Positions 17,701-24,300 of a stretch of 47,998 bases of DNA are shown one piece after another. The DNA comes from an uncultured Oscillospiraceae bacterium (GTDB lineage: Bacteria > Bacillota > Clostridia > Oscillospirales > Oscillospiraceae): positions 1 to 47,998 of the forward strand of contig CAKTGM010000012.1 in the NCBI GenBank assembly GCA_934561515.1, written 5' to 3'. The translations under genes and the position numbers were made by a program. The notes below the pieces were generated by a model. That model did not search any database. It saw only the letters and a list, made by a program, of their open reading frames with translations, and was not told the DNA's origin. Each line of letters begins with the position of its first letter. The stretch's first letter is position 1.

Positions 17701-19439
17701 GCCTTGAGGGATTCCTGCGTGTACTTGCCGCGCTCCACGCTTGAGGCCTTGTCGATGGCGTCCTTGAGCGCGGTCTTGTCCGCACGGAGCACCAGCGCGC
17801 CGATGGCCTGCGCCAGCGCCTCGGTCTGCGCGTTCACCTCTGCCTGCGTTGCGTCGGCGCTGCTGTAAACGCTCTTCGCTCTTGCAAGCTCCGCGCTCAG
17901 CTCCGCCCAGGAATCGGCGGTGTACTTATCCTGCGCCATGCCCTCGGCCTTGGCGATCATCGCCTGAAGGCCTGCCTTGTCCACGGTGACCTCGCCTTCG
18001 ACCGTGAAGCTCCGCACCACGCTCTGGCGCACGGGCTTGCCCGCCGTGATGCGGACCTCGTAGGTCCCGGCCTTGGCGGAATCGGGCAGAATAAAGTCAA
18101 AGGAATAGCTGCCGTCCTCGGCGCTCGTCGTCTCGTCCAGCGCAACGCGGACATCCTCCTGCGGGAAGCGGATAAGCATGCTCACCTGCACGCCGGAAAG
18201 GGCGCTTGCGTTGTGCGTGACCTGACCGGAGACGCGGTTTTCCTCATTGATATTATAATTATCCTTGTCGAGTCTGGCGCTCAGGGCGTAGCGGTTCTCC
18301 GCAGGAGGCTGCGGGGTGGGCGTACCGTCGGGATTGTCGCCGGGCGTACCGCCGGGGACAGTGCCGGGCGCGCTGCCGTTCATCTTGCCGCTGCCGCCCT
18401 CTTTGAGCGGGGCGCCGCGCACGGTCGCGGGCGCATTTGCCGTGATGAGATCCACCGTGCCCTGACCGGAGATGGTCGTGCCGGGGGCGTTGTTGCGGAT
18501 CTCGCCCACATAGCCGCCCGCGGCGACCACGATGGCGGCGGGGGCGTTCACCGTGATGAGATCGACCCTGCTGCCGTTTTCGATCACAAGCTCGGTGTTT
18601 TCCGCGTCGGGACGCAGCAGGATGCTGCGGACCGTGCTGCTGCGCAGCGTCACGGTTCGCTTTGCATCGCCGAGGATCACAATGCTGCCCTCAACCGTGC
18701 AGTCCGTCAGATCGAGGCTGCCTGCGCAGCGCTCGGAAACATAGAGGTTGCCCTTGATGACCGCGCCGCGCAGCGAAACGCCGCCGCAGAGGACAACGGC
18801 GCTGCCCTCCACGCGGTCGGTATAGGTGCCGGCGGCGGAATAGATCTGCCGGGCGATGTTGCTGAGCATCTTGACCGTCTCCGCGCGGGTCAGCGCCTTG
18901 GTCGGACGGTACGTTCCGTCGGGGAAGCCCTGAATGATGCCGAGCGCACCGGCGGTCTCCACATAATCGCGCGCCCAATCGGAGATCTCGCGGCCGTCGC
19001 TGAACATGACAAAGCTGCCCGGACGCTTCTCCTGCAGCATACTCACCAGCAGCTTTGCCGCCTCCTGACGGGTGATGGTCTCCTGCGGTCTGGCCGAACC
19101 GTCAGGCATACCGCTGAACCAGCCGGTCCTTGCGGCAGCAGCCAGATCGCCGCTGTACCAGTCGCTGCTCTTCACGTCCGTAAAGGTCTTCGTTCCCTCG
19201 CGGACAAAACCGAATGCGCTGTTGACCATGCGGATAAACTCCGCGCGGTTGACCGTTGCATCGGGGTGGAACCTGCCGTCGGGATAGCCCCGGATCAGGT
19301 CCTTGTTGAGAAATGTTTCGATCTCCGTCCGGCACCAGTGACCGCCGAGGTCAGTGGCAAGCGATGCGTATGCCGTGGGGCAAAGCATCAGCACAACCAG
19401 AAGAAGAGCGAGCAGTCGTTTGCAGATTGCGTTCTTCAT
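14703..19439 (-). CDS. Giant SLH-anchored surface protein with eight FIVAR modules
   Basis: A 1578-residue exported protein. Signal peptide 1-25. Three SLH modules (~26-205) that should hold it to pyruvylated wall polymer. A valine/threonine-rich segment at ~210-345 looks like a short beta-helix. A Gly/Pro/Thr linker at ~350-385 leads to a beta-sandwich. Then come eight FIVAR-type three-helix modules, each with a K/D-x-A-L...A...L start and a Y(T/S)..SW..(F/V)..AL core, interleaved with Ig-like segments. FIVAR modules in other surface proteins bind or space ligands outside the cell. ATG 19439 has AAAGGAA about 10 bases upstream. Two sets of neighbouring modules are quite similar, which points to internal duplication. 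It heads the gene run that includes the LRR protein and protease. Confidence 0.9.
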   Translation of the reverse strand: MKNAICKRLLALLLVVLMLCPTAYASLATDLGGHWCRTEIETFLNKDLIRGYPDGRFHPDATVNRAEFIRMVNSAFGFVREGTKTFTDVKSSDWYSGDLAAAARTGWFSGMPDGSARPQETITRQEAAKLLVSMLQEKRPGSFVMFSDGREISDWARDYVETAGALGIIQGFPDGTYRPTKALTRAETVKMLSNIARQIYSAAGTYTDRVEGSAVVLCGGVSLRGAVIKGNLYVSERCAGSLDLTDCTVEGSIVILGDAKRTVTLRSSTVRSILLRPDAENTELVIENGSRVDLITVNAPAAIVVAAGGYVGEIRNNAPGTTISGQGTVDLITANAPATVRGAPLKEGGSGKMNGSAPGTVPGGTPGDNPDGTPTPQPPAENRYALSARLDKDNYNINEENRVSGQVTHNASALSGVQVSMLIRFPQEDVRVALDETTSAEDGSYSFDFILPDSAKAGTYEVRITAGKPVRQSVVRSFTVEGEVTVDKAGLQAMIAKAEGMAQDKYTADSWAELSAELARAKSVYSSADATQAEVNAQTEALAQAIGALVLRADKTALKDAIDKASSVERGKYTQESLKALDAALERAKNVYEDDNATAKQVAKSAEELLRAIDALEEKGAMEATLKLNGEDAPASYRALLGEGKSFPNNGDSLVWRTEGEGSGTLKVTVTSSDESVLKPNAVADDTMNAAVTAAIYKTGSVRLRFTSSWGGEQQSGELNVTVVNEATVAALRKAIADGRALEAKDYKEEGFAAFTAALAAAQEALDDVSGTEEQLSAAGKALSDARAALKDVNWSDIKVTITEQRGTQALTEYTVYENYSTNLCVRTDANGDKINGFDFAGEAEGVFTFDTNLWSSSPSQKNFSFFANKLGEHTLTVTVKFTDGTYTKASLKIIVVEKVDDAALKAAVTKAKTLVKSNYSEGWEEFQTALSEAQAVLKLRITTQETVDAAVKKLNDAMAALVAKAIDTSKLEVVWYYGSAYNTTNPVPDPVMAAKGKDPERCWLNVKGLEKGQVTAAGIDVRSTDETVVTIARNMEGAENAAPYIYRQRVDLKVVGEGTAKIIATVTLMDGTKREASFTVISAAAADKSALNALIAEAKALKEADYTAESWKGFKAALTSAEAVAADGTASQSAVNEAKDKLQSAMTALEKAAAADKTALDALIAAAEALEASDYSASSWKAVQTALASARKLSADASATQQQVDAAAKTLREKIDALAGRADFSYLALKLGSAEKLNESAYTAESWKVLQQAVSGAKKVVDEKDKSIKTVNAAWDGLVDAMSNLRWADSIEFKTFKAAPKLACNGKYLCDTEYGYGAWSFELDETKDAFYRVIIGGHLTEDVNAAEGSLYNDLAYISADELADALLAQCEMIVVETAAARNGAPNSRYLVYLPVNDGVDRTALHAAVESTRGLDASAYTPEQWADVQTALTNARAVYADKSSTPKAINDAAKALSAAVAAISGGGDTPITGEIKDIGLTYYEGSAMIAKDTDQYADCFFQIKAGNFVTEVTEYSYFGSWGSAEVSSATITYIKANCKQDGKYVVTILLYEYDEENDIYVPYQEDGKQVELLVYLVV

Positions 19440-19497
19440 TCTTTATGCGTTCCTTTCTGCATATAATTTTTCTCCCTCGCGGGTGCGCGTAAATATA

Positions 19498-19526
19498 AGC
19501 GTAGCATGACCCCACTTTTGCGTCAA
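19498..19526 (-). promoter_or_regulatory. Probable promoter of the SLH-FIVAR gene
   Basis: TTGACG (19526-19521), a 17-base spacer and TACGCT (19503-19498). The -35 is strong and the -10 weak. It would give a leader of about 50 bases. Confidence 0.45.
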
Positions 19527-19781
19527 TCTTCGACCGCGGCCCGCGCGAACGGATATTCCGATGGAAGCGATGCCGTTCAGTTAAAAAAACGATTGGACGC
19601 CTTTTTCCTTTTATCAAATCCGAACGATCGCCAAAAAAAGAGAACCGATGAATTCAAGGCAACAAATCCATAAATTGCGCGAATGTATGCCGCAGAATGA
19701 ATATTCATTTTGTACTCCGCTGCACTCTATGCAGAGCGGCGCAAGCGGCGAAAGGCAAGCGCAGCCCCCTGCAAGGGATGC

Positions 19782-19817
19782 AAAAAGGGCGCGGCAATCG
19801 CAATGATCGCCGCGCCC
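19782..19817 (-). terminator. Terminator after the dockerin fragment
   Basis: Nine-base GC stem (19787-19795 with 19809-19817) followed by TTTTT on the minus strand. It lies just after the stop codon of the dockerin remnant, showing that a real gene once ended here. Confidence 0.75.
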
Positions 19818-19833
19818 TGTGCGCTTGCTTGGC

Positions 19834-20001
19834 TTAGAAGTCGGTCGTGCAGTTTTTCCGGTCCTTGAGGTAGTTGGCGGGCATCCAGATGACGTTGAGG
19901 TCTTCGGAGTTGATCGTGCCGTCGCCGTTCACATCGGTGATGGCATTCTCCTTGAAAGGCCTCTCACCAGCCTTTCCTTGAAGGATAGCCGCAAATCCAG
20001 C
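19834..20001 (-). pseudogene. C-terminal fragment of a dockerin-containing protein (gene remnant)
   Basis: The open frame has no start codon and is closed upstream by a TAA. Its 55 codons end in a calcium-binding loop and helix typical of a type I dockerin repeat: DVNGDGTINSEDLNVI, then a partial second half (WMPANYLKDRKN) and the stop. In an intact protein this module docks onto a cohesin or partner outside the cell. A terminator follows directly. Upstream, a different frame stays open for about 30 codons, consistent with a frameshift or deletion junction near 19960-20010. The full parent protein is not in this window. Confidence 0.65.
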
Positions 20002-20059
20002 TTATCGTCCTTACGGTATTTCTTGGAATACCATGCATCATCAAGCATCGCCGGCGGTC

Positions 20060-21220
20060 TCAGCGCCGGGGCTTCATCAGCTCCGCGCTCAGGAATGCAA
20101 CCAACGGAACCGTCAGGATAATGCCGATGGTGCCCGCCACGCCGCGGATGATCTCAATGGCGATGGAGTCGGCGTTGAAGATCTGGATCATCGGATAATC
20201 GAAGATCTGAAAGAGCAGGAGCGTGTTGAGGCTCGCGCCCGCGAATGCAAGGATCAGCGTGTTGGCCATCGTTCCCATGGCATCGCGCCCGATGTTCATG
20301 CCGGAGCGGAACAGCGCGCCGCGCGACAGCTCCGGATTCAGCTCGCGCAGCTCCCAGCAGGCAGAGGAGATGGACATGGCCACGTCCATCACCGCACCGA
20401 GCGAGGCGACCAGAATGCCGCTGACAAAGAGCCCGCTGATATGAATCCCGCATTCGCCCGCGCGCAGGAGCAGCTCCTCCGCCTCCGGCAGATTGAAGCC
20501 GTTGAGCGGCGAGATCGTGCCGCAAAGCGCGGCGAAGAGCCCCGCCGCAGCAACGCCGCCGATGCATCCCAGCGTGGCGCAAAGCGTCTTTTGGCTAAAG
20601 CCGTTGAGGAAGATCATGGAGGCGGCTGCCGTCAGCGCAACAAGCACGATCGTCATCGGGATGGGCCGCGCGCCGCGCAGGAGCATCGGGAGCTGAATGA
20701 ACCAGACACAGCAGAGCGTGTAGACAAGTCCCAGCAGGGCGGTGAGGCCCTTTCTCCCGCCGATCAGGAGCAGCAGCACGGCGAACACGCCGAGCAGGCC
20801 GAGCAGCACGGGGGTGCGGTTGTAGTTCGGGACGGACAGGATATACGGCTCTCCCGCGTTGTCCACGTCGAGCCGGACGACGATCCTCGTGCCGACGCTT
20901 GCGTCCACGTTGGTATAGATCGTCAGATAGTTGACCGTCTCGAGGATCTTTCCCTTCCACGGCCCGTTCAGGATCTCGACCTCAAGCTCCTGCTGGCCGA
21001 TGCGCCGGCCCTCGGTCCAATCCTGCGCCCCGGCGTTGTCCTCCTGAACGTCCACGACCCGGGCGACGGCAAAGCTGCGCTTCTGCGCGGCGGTCGCTTC
21101 GCCCTCGGGCGCTGTTTTGTCCAGCACAAGCGCCCACACAAAGAGCAGCGCGAACAGCAGCACGCTCACGGCGATTTCCGATTGACGCTTCCGCGTCAGC
21201 TTGCATTGCAGTTTTTTCAT
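20060..21220 (-). CDS. YibE/F family multi-pass membrane protein
   Basis: A 386-residue protein. One N-terminal membrane helix (~16-34) is followed by an extracytoplasmic beta-rich domain (~45-130) and about eight further helices with the YibE/F features NRTP near the membrane entry, a Gly-rich RKGL loop and the conserved GA(V/M)MDVAMSI and GRDAMGTMANTL stretches. Function is unknown in the family; a transport role is often assumed. ATG 21220 has a GAGGAAAA site. It lies 99 bases after the PHP-SLH gene, separated by a 14-bp hairpin. It ends 58 bases before the dockerin remnant. Confidence 0.9.
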   Translation of the reverse strand: MKKLQCKLTRKRQSEIAVSVLLFALLFVWALVLDKTAPEGEATAAQKRSFAVARVVDVQEDNAGAQDWTEGRRIGQQELEVEILNGPWKGKILETVNYLTIYTNVDASVGTRIVVRLDVDNAGEPYILSVPNYNRTPVLLGLLGVFAVLLLLIGGRKGLTALLGLVYTLCCVWFIQLPMLLRGARPIPMTIVLVALTAAASMIFLNGFSQKTLCATLGCIGGVAAAGLFAALCGTISPLNGFNLPEAEELLLRAGECGIHISGLFVSGILVASLGAVMDVAMSISSACWELRELNPELSRGALFRSGMNIGRDAMGTMANTLILAFAGASLNTLLLFQIFDYPMIQIFNADSIAIEIIRGVAGTIGIILTVPLVAFLSAELMKPRR

Positions 21221-21260
21221 GAATTTTCCTCATTTGCAGGCGGTTTGCACGATGGGGGGG

Positions 21261-21292
21261 ACTGCCCCGCCGAATTGCTTCGGCGGGGCAGT
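21261..21292. repeat. 14-bp perfect hairpin between PHP-SLH and YibE/F genes
   Basis: 21261-21274 pairs perfectly with 21279-21292 around TTGC. It sits after the PHP-SLH stop codon where a terminator is expected, but no T run follows on the minus strand. Confidence 0.6.
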
Positions 21293-21319
21293 GCTGCTTG
21301 TGAAAGGAAGGCGGGGCGA

Positions 21320-24300
21320 TCAACGCTCCAGATAGCGGTGGATGATCGCCGCGACCTGCGCGCGGCTCGCGCTCTCTCCGGGCAGGAGGCGGTTGTCCGC
21401 GCCGTTGATGAGTCCTGCGCCGACGGCCCAGTTCATCGCGGAAACGGCATAGGGAGAGATGCTCTCGCCGTCAGCAAAGTGGGAGAGGTTCTCCTCCGTT
21501 GTCACAGCGCTCATGCCCTTGTAGATCGCATAGCGATACAGGATCGCCGAGAGCTGCTCGCGGGTCACAGGGTCGTTCGGCCCGAACATCGTCTCACTGT
21601 AGCCGGTCACAATACCGTTTGCAGCCGCCCATGCAACTGCTGCGCTGTACCACTCGCCTGCCTTCACATCCGTGAAGCCCGGCGCAGCGGAAACGGCGGG
21701 ACTGTTCTCCATGCGGTAGAGGATCGTAACGATCATGCCGCGGGTCAGCTTGGCATTGGGGCTGAAGAGCGCCGCGCTCGTGCCCGTCATGATGCCCTTT
21801 TCGTAGGCATAGCGCACATCGTCATAGAACCAGTCGCCTCTGCGCACATCCGTGAACGGGAGGGTGGCTGCGGGCTGGTCGGGCTTGGCAGGCGTGGTGG
21901 GCTTGCCGGGCGTGACGGGTGTGGTGGGCGTCGGCGGCACGACCGGCTCGCCGGACGCAGTGCACACCACGTCCGCACGATCACGGATGCGGATGCGCTG
22001 ATAGACCGGCGTGCCATCCCCAAGGACGAAGGTATTGTCGTAGGACGCAAGCCCCGTTGCCTTGACGCGGCAGCCGACCTTGGCGTTTTCAATGTCCTTG
22101 TTGATGGTAATGTAGCCGTCGATGAAGATGCGGCTCTCCTTGCCGGACGCATCCTTGACCATGATGGTCTGGATGAGGCCGTTGGCGTACTCGATCTTCG
22201 TCGCCGTACCCTCCACCGTTACAAGACTGCCGAGGAAGCCCTGATTTTCGAGCTGTGCGGCGGTCACGGCCTTGGGCGCGGGCGTCTGCGCATCGGCGAT
22301 CTTCTCGATCTTCGCTACAGCGATCTGACGCTCGCCCTGATAGGAGGACGTCGTACCGCTGATGCGCACCTTGTCGCCGATCCTGAACTCGCCCGCAACC
22401 GGGAAGGCATTGATGCCGGCGGTGTCGTCCTGCACGTAGATGCAGTCGAAGAAGGCCGTATCCTTGTCATAGCCGGAGGCGTTGGAGGTCACAACGCCCT
22501 CGATGGTGAACTTGACGCCCTCGTCCGGCTCTGCCTGCACCACCGCGATCGGGGTGATCTCGGTCGTGTTGAACAAGGAGAGAAGATTCTGGCAGATGCG
22601 GTAGTTGGAGTAGTTCTTCTCCGATGCGTTATCCACCTGCGCCTGCACCTCAAAGTTCGACATGAAGGCAGCGCCGGAGACGATGATCTGCCCCTTGCCC
22701 GCAAGCTGCTCGGTCGCCATGACCATCAGGCGATTATCGCCGTCGGCAAAGGCATACTTCGGGGTCGCCGCGCCGCCGCGGCCGTCCTTGTCAACGTCCA
22801 CAGAGTAGGTCGTCGCGTGGCCGTAGACCACGGGGCTGACCGTTGCGGGCATCGTGTTCGCCGCTTCGCCGTTGGCGTCGACTGCGTAGATGGATGCGCC
22901 GCCGTAGTGGCTGAAGCGCTCGGTATAGAGCTTGTCGAAGGGATGGTCTTCATCGTAGATCACGCCGTCGAGCAGGGGGTGATCCATGTTGTAGGCCGAG
23001 AAGTAGAGTCTCCACTTGTCGACGCCGTCGGCTGCGGAGCGAACGTCGTCATAGGTCGCATCGTCGCTGATGCGCAGGCTGGAGCCGAGCGCCTTGAGAA
23101 CATCGTTCTGCGTTTCGGCCATGTGCTTGATGGCGGAATTGCCCTGAATGGCGGGGTAGTTCTCGTAGTTGTCGGACCAGCCGGCAAGGATCACCGTGCC
23201 GCCCGCGTCATTGAACGCCTTGATGGCGGCAAGCTCCGCCTCGGAATAGGTCCTGGGGTCCTTCTGCGCAGCCTCGAGGCGGCGGGACGGGGCCGTCATG
23301 ATGATGGCCTTGTACTTGCTGCTGCCGCAGGCTGCGATCAGCTCCTCGCTGGTGTTGAGCTGCACCGTGCGCACGGAATACTCCGCGGCAAGGTTGCCGA
23401 AGTTGCCCATGGAATTCTTGTAGTTGCCTGCAACATACTCGTTGTAGTGCGCAGCGTCGATGCCGATGTAAACGAGCTTGCTCGCGTTGAGCACATCGAG
23501 CGTTACGTCCTTGGTGAAGGTATAGTCCTTATCGTTGAGCGTCAGCACCGCCGTGACGGTAAGCGTCATCACGCGGGCCGCGGACGGCGTGTAGCGGAAG
23601 GTGACAGCCGCCGTGCCGGAGGCCGGGACCGTCTCGGCGCCGCCCTTGATACCGTCAAGCTCCTTGCCGTTCACGGTGTAGGAGACGGACTTCACGCTCG
23701 CCTCGCTCGCCTCGCTGTTGAAAAGCGTCGTGGTGATGGTCAGCTCTTCGTCGGTGACGGGCGTTGCCGTGCCGCACACGGCGGAGGAGATGCCGAGCTT
23801 GAGCGATTCACCGACCCAGACGGGCGCGGTCACGGCGATATCGCCGTCGCCCTCGGTGACGCGGACGAAGTAGTAGCTGTACTCAGGCGCCAGCTCCACG
23901 CTGACAGCGCCCTTTGCAAGCTCGTCCTTTGCCCACGTGTAGGCGACCTTGCCGGAGTTGACGACCAGCTCGACCTTGGCGATGGAATCGGTCGGGTCGG
24001 GATCGTAGAAGGAAATGTCAAACTTCAGCTTCTCGGGAACCTCGGTGATGATGGAGCCGAGGGGCATATCGTTGACCGTGTAGGTGATCTCAAGGTTCTT
24101 GTCCTCCGTGGCGTAAATGCGCATATCGCGCATCGCCTGATAGATGCCCTGCTCGGAGAAATCATCGGTCAGGATAACGTCGCGGGCATCGTTGGCATTG
24201 CCCCAGCGGCCCTTGTGGTTATCCTGGTTGTTGGTGGGAGCAAGGTGCCAGCCCTTGTCGAGCGCCTTGATGTACTCGCTGTAGCTCGGGTAGTAGCCGC

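Larger units (their letters stand above)
19440..19833. other. Intergenic stretch upstream of the SLH-FIVAR gene
   Basis: About 390 bases with no supported gene. It holds the probable promoter at 19498-19526 and the minus-strand terminator at 19782-19817; 19550-19780 is AT-richer than its flanks and shows only weak imperfect hairpins. Confidence 0.5.
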
